Assembly (NCBI GenBank): GCA_963971405.1
Contig: OZ020485.1
Location: 43,149,469 to 43,213,468, forward strand
From: Psococerastis gibbosa
Taxonomy: Eukaryota > Arthropoda > Insecta > Psocodea > Psocidae
Direction of reading: 5' to 3'
Length of the DNA: 64,000 nucleotides
The first letter of the stretch is position 1. Each line of letters opens with the position of its first letter. The notes beneath the pieces are model-generated. The model made no database searches and had not been told where the DNA came from. It saw only the letters and a program-made list of their open reading frames with translations. The position numbers and the translations under genes were made by a program. This document shows positions 46,023-57,933 of the stretch, piece by piece.

Positions 46023-46137
46023 GGTGGCTATTCCACTTGTCAATATTCCGTCATTTTGGCATCAATAATTGATGAGATTTTTTGTCATTAATTATTGAAG
46101 CACAAATGACGGATTATTGACAAGTGGAATAGCCGCC
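46023..46137. mobile_element. Short PIF/Harbinger-like MITE (family C)
   Basis: 115 bp, almost entirely the two arms of family C, flanked by TTA on both sides (46020-46022 and 46138-46140). It lacks the central AACTTATC segment. Confidence 0.82.
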
Positions 46138-46974
46138 TTATATTAATTTGTTTGCCATAGAATGAAGCTATCAAGGGGGAAGCGACTTAATAGATATTTT
46201 TAAACATTATTAACGACTACAATATTTTGTGAATTTAAAAAAAAACGTTGTTGCCGCTTGTGCTTAGCTGTTTTTTGACCATTGAGGAGGGTAAAATCCC
46301 AAAATTGTTTCTGGATACCTTTTTATTGGGGTGTAAATCCATTGAAATCCCGGAATTGAAAATTTGGACCATTACAATTATCATTTCCTTCAAGAGAGCA
46401 CGCGCGGATAGGCTAATAGTCAAGGGTGAATCAAATAAGCTTAGAGTTAAACCATTAAAACTGAACCTATAAACTGCCTTAATTTTCCACTCCACCTGTT
46501 TAAATATACCATATCTCCCGTAGAAAAGTTAAGTGACATCCCAGGAACGTAAACCCCAAGGAGTCGACAACCTCCCCGCCCGTTCCAAAAGGGAGGCAAG
46601 AGAGGGCTCAAAGTGGAAACTTTTGACAGAAACAGCGCTTACCGAGATAAATTTCAAATCTTCAAAAGCTACACTAAATTGGCGAACATGTGAAGCTGAC
46701 ACCCGGAGCACTCGCCTTGTCATCGTAATTGAAAAATTATTCCAACTACGGGGAGGTGGCCATAGAGCGCTCCTCCAAAGTCACATTGATTATAATGTGC
46801 CAGCAGTTCGCTATTTTTAATGGAATTTCTTCTTATTCTTTATTAGGGGGAAATACAGTTGAAGAGCGCTGAAGGAAATAAAGATGCAATTGGATTTCAG
46901 AAGTAGAAGACTTTTTTGTACATGGTAGCATTGCTTTAGATGGGTTTATGCCAGCACTATAAATTTAATTCATC

Positions 46975-47330
46975 TTCTTCCTCTTCTTCTGGCTCTATAC
47001 GATGAGCCCTTGGTGAGGATTGGCCTGGTCGACAACACTCCTCCGGTCATCTCGGTTTAGTAGAATGCTGCACCATCTACACGGACTCCCAACTCACGAA
47101 GGTCAGTTTCCAACTCATCCTTCCAGCGTTTTCGAGGACGTCCGGCCAGTCGTCTTCCTGTCATGCTTGCTTTGTACGTCTAATTCAGCATGTGGTCGTC
47201 TGACATTCTTATGACGTGTCCCAGTCATCTTATGCATTGCGCATTTATAAACCGGACTATGTCTTCTCCGTTGAGTATTGTGTCTATTTCGGCGTTATTT
47301 TCTATATACGCCCCTCTCCGTCTTTACATT
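46975..47330 (-). mobile_element. RTE-like LINE, C-terminal fragment
   Basis: Plus strand GGTCGACAACACTCCTCC, CATCCTTCCAGCGTTTTCGA and ACGTGTCCCAGTCATC match 37350-37770. The minus strand encodes a broken reverse-transcriptase tail. Confidence 0.65.
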
Positions 47331-47354
47331 AAATTAACTTAATTAAAAGAGCTT

Positions 47355-47545
47355 CCACTGCCGGAGTCAGGAAATTTGACAGTAGAATCCAGAATTTCAG
47401 TAGCAATTTAACCTTAAGATGCAAACTTCGGAGTCAACGTATGATATTTCACGCGTAGTGCAAAATCTGCAGATGCAGAAAGCCGACAATAGAGCCGCAG
47501 ACGAAACGTTCAGAAATCAGAACCACGCCTTCAGATCAACTTAAA
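47355..47545 (+). repeat. Degraded Penelope-like pLTR fragment
   Basis: GCCGGAGTCAGGAAATTTGA, CAGTAGAATCC, then GAGCCGCAGACGAAACGTTC and GCCTTCAGATCAAC follow the order of the family's pLTR; core bases of the ribozyme-like motif are decayed. Confidence 0.45.
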
Positions 47546-49034
47546 CTCATTAGCACCGATATTTCCTGTTCCATAACACTCAACCAATAATTCCACAATG
47601 TTTTTTTTTTCGTTTGGTACGTTTCGCGCCGAAAGCTTACAAATTCATAAAAGCCCGTTATAACGGTTCACCATTTCTGGGTTTCACAATTTTTTTACTG
47701 CAGGGTAATGTAACAGTTTTTTCATTGCATGCACCTACACCAGTATTATGCTATTTTTATTGGATGAAGTTGAGAGATATACGTTTTCCAGGATAATTAA
47801 TGGCGGAAATATTAATGAGATTTTCGTAATGTATGATGCTGAAGAATTAATCTCTAGTTAGTCGTAATGGCTGGTGAAAACACCACGGTACTCAAAAATG
47901 AATCTCCCAATAATTTTCACTTTATATTCATGTCAAGTAATTTCCGTTACAAATCTCACCATTGCAACTTATCGTGTAAATATTTTAAAGAGTACAGCAA
48001 GAGAGGTTTTTATGACTAATATTCTACAATCATGTGTGTCCCCGGGTAATCATGCAGTGATTCAGGCTGAAGTTGGCGGAGGAGTGAATGAATGAACGAA
48101 TAAAAACTTTATTGCAATACAATTGGCGAACAATAAGAGTATAAAGTGATGGTAGTAGAAAGAGAAATCCACATTTACAAGAATTTCTCTAGTGACTTCG
48201 TAGAAGTGATAAATTACACAAAATAAATATATTATTTGGAATTAGTGCTAAGCTGTTTTATAATTTGTTGCCAACGGCCTTACCGTGTTGGGTCAATGCT
48301 TCATGTATGTTTCAAACTGCGGCAAGCTTGGTAGTGTGCACAGCGTTGGCAGGGGAACATGGATGGACATGATAACGCGCTGAGACTATACCGAATAGCT
48401 TTCCCAAGCAAGGTTTTATATTGAAGATTTTTGAAGATTTTGATGATATTATGGATAGACCGACCCCAAAGCATTGCATGACATACCGTTTTATTATTGG
48501 GTAACGGGGAGACCTTGTAAGGCCGGCGCCACGCACAACCAAGTGTAAACGACTGGATCCTATGCTACAATGTTTCGCCTACCTTAGAAAACTCCCGATT
48601 GAACTGAGGGCGGAGAGAAATGCTACTAACTTCCCTACATTGCTTAGAAACAAACTCTTAGAGAAAGCTTTCTACACTGTCACTGAGGCACTAGTACAAT
48701 GACAATAACAGAACTACCTGATTTTGACGATTTTATTACTTATTACTTATTATTATTATTACTTTCTTGTCAATTACTTGTTGATTACTTGTATTGGATA
48801 ATTTAACAGAAATATACATTTATTTATTTATTTAATGGGATTATATTACTAGTAGTATTATATTATAGTATAATAATATGTAATTCTCCCGTCGATCGAT
48901 CCGGTGCTGCAGGATAGGGAAAATCTAAAGAGGAAAGCATGTACGGGTTCACTCGTAACGGTTCTTTTGATATAATACTTGTTTCAAAAAAATACATCCC
49001 GCACTACTACTAGATCAAAAGCACATACTGCAGG

Positions 49035-49296
49035 ATAAAACCATAGAAATATATTAACTGGAACGGCAGGAGCCATAATATCCCTTACGGGACACACGTT
49101 AACCATATGTCAACTATCAGAGATAAATACCAACGTAAAAATTTTGTGAAGTTTTACACATTGCAGCATACGGATACCTGGACCCGGTCAAAACTCTGTA
49201 CTTAGCTTGTGCAGGCTATTTACGCAGCGAAATTGCGAACTTATCTTGTGCAGGCTACACTAGCCGCCATATTGATAACGGTCTACAGCCACGCGA
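49035..49296 (-). mobile_element. Repeat P, copy 2
   Basis: The minus strand matches 38544-38818 from ACCGTTATCAATATGG through CCGGGTCCAGGTATCCGT to TATTTCTATGG, with moderate divergence. GATAAAAC occurs at both flanks. Confidence 0.6.
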
Positions 49297-50094
49297 TAGA
49301 TAAAACTTGCATAATAAAGTTATTGAAAAACACGAAAAGAATAAACTTGTCAGTGTTTTTTAAAAATTCATTTTGTTTTAAACGCGGCTGTCGGAACTGG
49401 AGAAAGAACAAATAAAAATAAAAATAACAGCACAAGATTATCCAGGCAAAAGAAAAATGATAGAAGACAGCAAAGCTTTGGATTCAATTATGACAGCAGC
49501 TCAAAAAACAATTCATTTTACAAACAGCAGCAGCTAATAAAAAGTCTTTAAAAAAAGCTGACCGGGAAAATTTTCCCGAAAACTTTCTCTCGAACCTAAT
49601 TGAAAAGTATTTTGTAGCACTAATTTTTCATTATGCGATGGTGAAATATTAATTTCCTCAAATGAAAGTTGATATTTGCCCAGCAGGCTTGATCTCACAA
49701 ATGGACTTACGGTATCTCGCGATTTTCTTTATGCTTAAGAAAAATATATTTTCATTAAGAGGACCCTAAGTGATTACAAAATTTTATTCGGATTTTTAAT
49801 CCAATCCCTTTTAACTTTATAACTTTTCACATTAATTAGTATTGATGTTTGTTTTCGCCTCTGTAGTAACGATATTTTTTGCATAGCCTACTTAGCTTGG
49901 TAGAAGATAAAATTTTAATTTTTTGAGAATAAATATATGGCATGTTTAAGCTGATCCTTTTTACTTATCACGGTATAATAAATATATTATATATACATAT
50001 ATATGCATATAATTTGTTCCTCTTGTAATTAATACGTTGTTTTTGTTGTTGTTTTGGTTGCTTTATAAAAGGTTAAATCACATACAAACAATTT

Positions 50095-50260
50095 AATGAA
50101 TGTATCCAACGAACCTTTTCATTCGCCTCACTAAGTCACCTAATAGGTACCTATTTGTGTCGAGTTACGACGCGTCTCCGACCGCAAGGTGTGTATAGAT
50201 ACTCGCACAAGAGCAAGCGTGATAGCAGCTTGCCTCCGAAGGCGCTTAGGTACAAGAGAA
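50095..50260 (-). repeat. SINE family 3, reverse copy
   Basis: Plus strand AATGAATGTATCC, CATTCGCCTC, TCGAGTTACGACGCGTCTCC and ACTCGCACAAG are complements of the family 3 features. Confidence 0.55.
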
Positions 50261-50540
50261 ATGCCAATAAATAACGTCAAATATCGATAAAAATGTGAAC
50301 CTGCATCAAATAATTTACTGTACAGTTTGTCTATTTCCAGGTGTATCATTTGCTGAATATAATATAATTGTTAAACTTCTGGTTGATAACTGAAACTGGG
50401 TTAAATTGAGTAAAAAATCAACAAAACTTCTCAGGTACATATTTTGGTTACATTTTACCCTTTAACTTAATGTGTTTTGTGAGTGCGCGATTTCTACATA
50501 CTACAAAAAACTGCAAATGTTCAACAGAAATAGTCTAACT

Positions 50541-51576
50541 CAGAGGTCGGCAAAGTGAGACTCGCGAACCGCATTCCCGAGCCGCATACGGCTCTTTGGT
50601 ACATTGGATGCGACTCTTCCCTTTTTGAAGACACAAAAATTAAATAGGTAATGCAAATGGCACATCCAGATATGCATTTACATTTTAATTATAGGTGCCT
50701 AGTAACCTGTAAGGCATTATTATCTATACAGACTCGCAGGCAGCGATTAAGGCTGTGGAGGCTATAAAGATCACATCAAAAATGGTGTGGCACTGCATCA
50801 ACCTCCTAATAAAGGTGTGTCGGGAAAACTCAGTCTCGCTGATTTGGGTCCCGGCTCACTCGAACTTTGATGGGAATGAAAGAGCCGACGAGCTGGCTCG
50901 AAAAGGTGCAGAAACGCCATTCATTGGTGCAGAACCTAAGTATGGGATGGCTTATTGCCAGGCCCGTACTTCTGTACAAAAATGGGTGCAGAGAAAAACT
51001 GCAGAGGAATGGAAGAAAGTCCCGGAAAGCAGATTTGCTAAGAAGGTTATTCCGGGTCCTAGTAAAAAGCTCACCGATCAGCTTCTCTCTTTAAGTAGAG
51101 AGCAAGCTAGAAGGGTGGTTGGCACGCTTACGGGCCACGGCCACTTCAACAAACACATGCATAGGGTTGGCGTGAAAAACGACAGTAGATGCAGACTGTG
51201 TGAAGTTGAAGAAGAAACAGCTGAACACATTCTCTTTGAATGTGAAGCGCTGGGAAAAACTCGATACCAAACTCTTGGCCACCCTAGGTCTGAAGAGGAA
51301 ACCATCCGATCTAATCCCATCACAAAAACACTAGAATTTATCAAAAAGACTGGTGTTATAAGATGGGCGTAGACGGCAAACGTGGAAGCAAAAGACCTTC
51401 TAGGTCGACGCTTATAGGAACTCAAACGAGTAGGCCCCACGAAGGTTAAAAAAAAAAAAAAAAAACCTGTAAGGCGCCCTTTAAAAATTACAATCAATTT
51501 TTTTTTTTGGTTAGGATATCTAAATCTGGTTAATTCAAAATTTGGCCCAGGCGCTAAAAAAGGTTGGCGGCCCTTG
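50541..51576. mobile_element. hAT-type MITE remnant split by a LINE
   Basis: The left end CAGAGGTCGGCAAAG and right end read inward CAAGGGCCGCCAACC are hAT-like. Flanks GTCTAACT and TTATAACT agree at 6 of 8 positions. AGCCGCATACGGCTC inside is a short palindrome. Removing the LINE leaves about 280 bp. Confidence 0.5.
50716..51463 (+). mobile_element. 5'-truncated RNase H-bearing LINE with 12-bp TSD
   Basis: Flanked by AACCTGTAAGGC at 50704-50715 and 51464-51475 and ending in poly(A) (from 51448). The frame is open from the first base to a stop at 51370-51372. It holds the last part of an RNase H domain (IIYTDSQAAIKAV, IWVPAHSNFDGNERADELAR) and then a zinc-knuckle C-terminus (CRLCEVEEETAEHILFEC). 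An unbroken frame and exact duplication indicate a recent insertion. Probably I/R1/LOA group. Confidence 0.9.
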
Positions 51577-51584
51577 TTATAACT

Positions 51585-53215
51585 AACTTTATCTTGCTTA
51601 CATAAAACCCAAAAACGTCATAGTATAGTATGCATATGATGTGAAAAGTCTGGTTAATTCTATTAATATTATATACTGTATATTATTATTAACGAGGGAA
51701 AAATAACCTGACGAGCGTGCGATGCCGGCTATTTATTTCAAAATTTAAAAATACAAAAATTAACTTGAGAAAACTCGGAAAAAAACTGTTGAATATTCAG
51801 CACTGGATTGTTTTTATAAATGGGCGAGAAAACAATAAAAAGAACGGCGAATGCCTCCGTTTGAGCGGATTCCAAAACGAGAACAGAAATTGCTACAAGG
51901 CTAAAGGAGTATTATTTGAAATAGGGGCAAAAAGGGCGGTTTGATTTCCTCCAGAAAGAAAATCAGTAAATTCTCATGGGGGTTGGAAAATACGAGGGTG
52001 GGAACTCGCGTGTGCAGGGAGTGAAAGGAGGAGGAGGGGGGGGGGCTTTTGTGAAAGGAAATTTTCAAAAATGCATGGCTTGCACCTGGACAACTATCTC
52101 GTAAAAGTACGTAGCAGGTTTTCCCTTGTCCCACTGTCTATTTGCTGCTTCTCATATATGCGCATGTCCACCAATTACATATTTACTTGTTTCATGATAC
52201 CGCTGGGAATATTTCTGTGTCTGTCATCCTCGTACAGCATCTGTAGGACTCGTAGATATGCTGTTGACAGCATAAGACTTTAACTTGCAGAAGGTCTACT
52301 GCGAATTCGCACATTAAACCTTGTTTGTTCTCGTTGGAAATTTCGTAGACCACTTTTTATTATTTAATTTGTTCCTATTCAAATTTAGACCAAAAGTAGA
52401 TATGCATTATTTCCTCCTCTCCATAAGAAGAATCTGGTACGGGGAAAAAGTATTTTTTGCAAATGGTAAGGTAACAGATCGAATTTGATAAAAAAAACTA
52501 AATGCTGCCTAGGGGCCTATATAAATACGTAGAGTATCCTCATATATAAAGAGTTGATCGGCAATAAAGTGTCATCATGTACTGCAGAATAAATTATTTT
52601 GTACCCCAGAAAATGACTTCATTCTGAATTGTTCACTAAGAACAGTTAATTAATTAGGAGTTAAATTAAAATAATTGAATGTACAGGTAGTCGTAGTAGT
52701 TTTATGGCGTTCTTACTTTATTTTAAAACTGCTGCGACTACTCTTACTACTGTTTATAAAATAAATTGACGCATTTATTGAGTCAGTAATTTTTTTTTAA
52801 ATTATAGCCTACAAATTGTTATAGGTCTACCAACGGCGGCCTTATAATTATTGTGTATTAATTGTTTTATAATTCAATACAAGTCTCATTCATTCATTCA
52901 TTCAACATAAATATAGGAAATCAGTGATTGTCTAATGAGGAAGCAAAATAATGGCTCAGGGATAGCTACAATTTGATATGGAGCGCCCGATCCATCAGAG
53001 GCAGCTCTCAGGAGTAGCATCTGTCACTTTCCCAGGACAGGGCCATGATTAACCCCTGTTTCATGTTATGGCTCATCACAAAATCATTATCATTTCAAAT
53101 TTTTCATTTAATCCCATCAGTAATGAAAAAAGCTTAAAGAAGGTTAAGGGTGCTTGTCACGGCCATTTTACAGGTATTTATGGCGTAAAAATGGCGTGTA
53201 AATGATCTGTTAGTT
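51585..53215. other. No gene recognised
   Basis: AT-rich, with short domain-free open frames and a G tract near 52035. Confidence 0.45.
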
Positions 53216-53220
53216 TTAAT

Positions 53221-54100
53221 TTTTGCTTTCCAATTTATACGTAGGCCTAGTATAAGGAAAGCTTTGTGCTGTTGGTCGAAATTTTCGATTCCGAGATTTC
53301 AACGGATTTACACGTTTTGAGGTCCCAGGAACAAAAAAAAAGTGGTTTTTACGAAATGTCTGTCACTTTGTCACTACGTCCCTCTGTCGCTCTGGCGCTC
53401 TGTCACTCTGTCTGTGCTTCGATTTCCGGGCAAATTACTCGATCGATTTAGATAAAATTTGGCATGTAGGTTCACAAAAATTATACCTCGAGACAGTTTT
53501 TTTTATTTGGGGCTAACTCAAAAAACTTCAAAAAAACGTCTAAAAATATAATTTCTCAAAAACGATTTCTTTTAAATTCACCTATATTGTAGTCGTCATT
53601 AATGTCAACAAAATGCGGTGCGTCGCGTGGCCTTTGATAGTTTGCTTCTAGGGGTAAAAAAATAGAAATAACTAAATTTTCATGAAAAATGACTAAAAAA
53701 TAATTTTTCTGTGGAACCTTTCTATCGATGATTTCTACCTTCAGATATGTTTTAGGTGTTCAATAGAGTAACAAAACCAAACGGGTTGTTTTCCAAAAAA
53801 TATTTGGTTCTGGGCAAAAAATTCTTTTTTGAAGAAATTACATTACAAATTTTTTAAACAAAATTAAAAAATACATTGCCTGCCCTGCCATTGTTAGTAC
53901 TGTTACAATATATTGGTCTGTTCGTTCCAGAATATGCAATTGAGCTTTAAGGGGTTTTTAATATATTGGGGTGGACCCCCCCCCCCCCAGGGATCTGAAA
54001 TCTAACCATAGGGAAATTATTTACAATGAAAGGAACCATTATGTCCATCTACTACTTTATAAATTGGAAAGCATGTTCGAGTAAACTCGGACTGGTTCTT
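53221..54100 (+). mobile_element. Helentron-like element (family E), best-preserved copy
   Basis: GCTTTCCAATTTATACGTAG start hairpin, a degenerate CTGTC/CTCTGTC microsatellite (about 53358-53425), and ATAAATTGGAAAGC then GTTCGAGTAAACTCGGAC end hairpin. Non-coding. Confidence 0.55.
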
Positions 54101-54487
54101 CATACTTTTTTTCAGTTAAATTGTAGTTTTATTTAATTTGTATTAAAATTATTATGGGTTAATTGTAAGAGTGGGCTGAAAGGCGAAAAAAGTCGCCGAT
54201 ATATAAAATAAAAACAATTTTTTCTTCTTTTTTCATTCTTTCTTAAACAGCTCACATATGGCCTTAGTTATGGTCTTCGCGTTGACATAGTATAGATTAT
54301 ATTACCCATCAAACTGATCGTTCTGTATATTTTATGTTCTATACTGTGACATGGAGCAACTTAGACATAATAAAAATAAAAATAATGAATTAGCAAAATA
54401 ATAACAACTATATAATTATGAGAGGCCATCGTTAGATGTATAGGGATTAGTATAGTATAGTAGTAAGATAGATGAGAATAGATAGAA

Positions 54488-54720
54488 CCATCCGGAGGTT
54501 GGCGTAAGCAAGGCCACAAGGTAGAAGACCCATCGACAGACTGAGGACAAGCCTCGACTAAAGAGTCAAACTACTCGCCGGAGCAAGAGGAAAAACAATG
54601 GCCGAGCTCAAGACGCTGGCGAGCGACCTGGTGGACTATAAGAAATGGGCCCCTGACGCTGCGCACGTGGCACTAAGAGAGAAGAAGAAGCTAAAGGAAG
54701 AAGGTACTATACCGTACTAA
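54488..54720 (+). pseudogene. LINE ORF2 C-terminal fragment
   Basis: The frame RPQGRRPIDRLRTSLD, stop, RVKLLAGARGKTMAELKTLA, DYKKWAPDAAHVALREKKK resembles the Arg/Lys-rich end of a non-LTR reverse transcriptase. One internal stop. Confidence 0.45.
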
Positions 54721-55439
54721 TAGTGCCTACACATACAGTATAGCCAAGGATGTAATAAAGACGTGAAAGTAATGCTAGTTGTAATTTCTAAAAGAAAACA
54801 TGGTTTCCAACAATGATTCAAACTTTCTTTACAGAGAACAAAACAAGCCATAAAGAGTTATAGTCAAAGACTACTGGGAGTCACCCATTGAATGGGTCTA
54901 CAGGGAGGCGGGTTGCCGGCAGATTGCCCGCCTTCCACAGCTAAAAGTGACTCCTGTGCGTACCATAAACCCCAAATTCGTAATGAATGCAATATTAACG
55001 AATATCGGTGAAATATGGAGCCACGGGGAGTTGTTCCTTGCCAACTGAACTTCGTACGTCTCTGCATTTTTTAAAATCAACTTCATTTTTCATGCGATAG
55101 CAAGTTTCTATTTCTACCTGAGACCTTGAGGGTCGCCGTTTCTCTGAATTTTTGAAGACGCCTCTGTGCTGCAGAATCTTCTCTAGATATCTTCGTAACC
55201 GGTAGATGTGAACGTCTACCGCTGAAATACTCTTTTGTGGGACCTTTCAAAAGCTGTTAGATAAACTGTTCTCACGAACAATGATAAGTTAACTGGTAGG
55301 TTTAGAATAAAAATATAAAAATAAATAGAATAAAATCATAAAACGGTATGATACCGATTTTTGCATTCCTATTTAAACAGGCAACGTTAGACATTATATT
55401 GCAGTATGGTGTATATAACACTGACATTTCCGAAGCTAC

Positions 55440-56040
55440 GTTAGCTTTGCGGTGGTCGAGATTTTCAATTTCGAGATTTCAGTGGATTTATATGTTTTAT
55501 AGTATCCAAGAGAGAGTTTCTCCAGTGACTTCGTGAAAGCGACATAGCCTACATGACAAATGAGTATTAAATTATAAATAACTTTGCACTTAATTCCACA
55601 AAATAAAAGTCTGAAGATAGTGTCAACCACCGAAACAGCTGTCATAATTTAAAATTTTATTTTAGTTATTTATAATTATTTTAGTTATTTATAATTTTAT
55701 TCTCATTTGTCATGTTTAAGGTACCAGGAACCAAAAAAGGTGTTTTTACGAAATGTCTAGTTGTCTGTTCGTTGGTTTGTGGGTAAATTACCCGATGGAT
55801 TTTGATGAAATTTGGCACGAACGCGTATGTTTACCAAAATAACACTATAAAACTTTTTTCACAAAAATTGCTCCATTTTTTTTTAATTTACAAAAATATT
55901 GCACTGTAGTCGTTATTGATGTAAACCAAATCCAATCGATCGCTTGCCACTTGATAGTTTGGTTCTGGGGAAAAAAATAAAATAAAATAAAAGACTCAAT
56001 TGTAATGAAAGATAATTGAAAAATAATTTTTTTGTGGTCG
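55440..56040 (+). repeat. Mixed fragment: Helentron-like pieces and hammerhead-like repeat
   Basis: GAGATTTCAGTGGATTTATA, ACGAAATGTCTAGTTGTCTG and GATAGTTTGGTTCTGGGG are decayed family E phrases. In the middle, TCTCCAGTGACTTCG (55515) and CTGAAGATAGTG..CACCGAAACAGCTGTC (55611-55652) belong to the second hammerhead-like family. Confidence 0.45.
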
Positions 56041-56237
56041 ATGATACCCGATTTAAACCACGCAATCGCTCCATCAATCAACTCAGTGCTTTGGGATAGG
56101 AAAAGTCAAGGACAGTTATTTATGATGGAACTACTAATCAATCTCGGTACCCATTGTAATCTCTCTCTATCTCTCTTTCACAATATTTGGTACCTATTCT
56201 GTAGCAACGAGACCGAATGTTTTCTTTGGCTACTTAC

Positions 56238-56378
56238 CAGAGTGGCCAAAGGACGCAGAGGGAATATCTCTGGACTCAGAAACTCGCGTTGGCGCTTCAT
56301 CGACCGTCTTACTTTGTTTCTGTTCAGCGGCTTTAGTTGAGCTTGTTTTTTTCGTTGTTTCCTTATCATTGATAGTCT
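56238..56378 (-). CDS. DIP/lachesin-like Ig protein, stalk exon 2
   Basis: On the minus strand a T-rich TTTTTTTTCAG precedes the exon and GTAAGT follows it. The 141 bases are phase 1-1 and continue in frame from the exon at 59734-59802. They encode a hydrophilic, Lys/Thr/Ser-rich stalk (ETINDKETTKKTSS...), without domains. In the family such segments lie between the last Ig domain and a C-terminal GPI-anchor signal. That hydrophobic last exon was not recognised further left. Splice consensus and frame are seen; membership of the gene is inferred from phase and orientation. Confidence 0.65.
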
Positions 56379-56554
56379 CTGAAAAAAAATATAAAATACC
56401 AGTATATGTATCAGTTCTTGATGGTAGACTAGGGCCTGGGATAAGTTTGAGATCCCTGGACATAGGACCATCAGGTATGAGTATAAACATACGTTACGAT
56501 ACATTGAAGAGCTGCCCAGGAACATTCTAATAATAGTAAATAAATGTATACCAA

Positions 56555-56755
56555 TTTTTCAACAATAGGTACAGGTTTACGTAACATGATAAATGTAACC
56601 GGTGCAGGTTGGCATCGAGAACGTATACCAGTTTGCCAATGGCCAAAAATTTATATGGAAACAATACAAATAATGTCCGAAATCCATGGGGTCGTTGGCA
56701 TTGGACAAGGGACTTATGGGCCACTATGAGTAGGCCCGGGTCCATAAAAAGGCCT
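56555..56755. repeat. Dispersed repeat N, copy 2
   Basis: Matches 5461-5640 across about 190 bases; lies just left of a DIP-like exon, in the intron. Confidence 0.55.
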
Positions 56756-57398
56756 TAAAAATAATAATCAACATGATAAATTCAAATTATGTCACTCAAA
56801 TTTAAAATTAAATTTAAATTAGCTAAATAAATTAAATTTAAAATTTAAGCAGAATTTCATTATCCACTCCAACTGTGTTCCCAAGGGCTAGGGCCGGTGT
56901 AGTGTTTCCATTAATTTGTTTTGAAGGTGTGTAGGTGTGTGTTACGTCTGTAAATTATCCTAAATGTGTATATATTAGAAGAGAGTTAATAAAAAAAATT
57001 GGTTCTTTATGTTTTTTAAAATATTGATTAAAATGTCGTTTTATTGTCCTACGTGGAAGTACATTAGGGAGATGGAAGGCATCTAGTAGAGTTCAAAAGA
57101 AAACTAAAGCAACAACTTCGAGAAAAATGTTAGTATTTGGAGGACATGATGTGGAACTAGGCAACCGTTTCTGATTTCTGATTTTCTTGTTATGTTCTTC
57201 GATGCGGAACAATTTTGTTGTGTTTCGTACTAACGTATGTATGTTAGATGTAAGTTAGTTGTAAGATATTTGAACGCCATTGATTCATATGGAATCAATA
57301 CAGATTTTTCTTATAATTACAAAGGCTTTCACGGCCGGAGTTACGTGACGAAGCAGTAGAATCCGGGATGATAGGCCGCGGTCGTTTTTAAATGGTAC

Positions 57399-57443
57399 TT
57401 CCACACGTTTCATCAACATCTGCGGTCGATATCTTCAGTGGAA
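57399..57443 (-). ncRNA. Hammerhead-ribozyme-like motif (pLTR left arm)
   Basis: Minus strand: TTCCA, CTGAAGA, T, ATCGA, 9-base loop, TTGAT, GAAACGTG, TGGAA. Stem I (TTCCA/TGGAA) and stem II (ATCGA/TTGAT) both pair. Helix III would be the self-complementary ACGT, as in dimer-type minimal hammerheads. There is an extra T after the CUGANGA box. Confidence 0.45.
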
Positions 57444-57612
57444 CTGCGTAGTCTTCCCAGATTGTATCTCGGAGGCTCAACCGCGTCTGTTTGGGCAAGG
57501 GGATGAGCATTGATATTTCTACAAAGCTGCAATTGCTGAGCATGTTCTAACACAAACATGTTACATAATGCGTTCAGTACTGTCTACGACTGCTTCATAC
57601 TAGCCCCGGTTG

Positions 57613-57717
57613 AACAGAGAGGCTATAGAAATCTACAAGCATCTGCAGAACTTCAACAGAAAGAAGAATGACAGTGAACTAAATATGGTATTCAGCCTTA
57701 AATATAACCAAAACTAA
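57613..57717 (+). pseudogene. Penelope GIY-YIG endonuclease C-terminus
   Basis: NREAIEIYKHLQNFNRKKND, then SELNMVFSLKYNQN and a stop. The R-EAIEI-K-----NFNR pattern is characteristic of the end of Penelope-like ORFs, where a GIY-YIG nuclease follows the reverse transcriptase. Only the tail survives. Confidence 0.65.
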
Positions 57718-57888
57718 GAAAATGACGTCATCATTAGGAAATCAGGTTGAGGTAGCAGGGAGCCAATCAGGTGCGAGGAAGACTCCGCCTCCATCGCCCA
57801 CCCCCGGAGCTTGGTATAAATATCAGTGCACATCCCCTTGCCCAAACAGTTGCTGCTGAGCCTCCTCCGATCTTAGAAGTCTATGCAA

Positions 57889-57933
57889 TTCCACTGAAAA
57901 TGTTGACCGCTGCTGTTGACGAAACGTTTAGAA
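57889..57933 (+). ncRNA. Hammerhead-ribozyme-like motif (pLTR right arm)
   Basis: TTCCA, CTGAAAA, T, GTTGA, loop, TTGAC, GAAACGTT, TAGAA. Stem II pairs (with G-T pairs), but CTGANGA has lost a G and stem I has a mismatch, so this copy is probably inactive. Confidence 0.35.

Noticed and set aside
46533-46820. GC-richer 95-codon open frame
   Set aside because: No domain, splice context or second copy was found, and the opposite strand is open over much of the same region, typical of chance.
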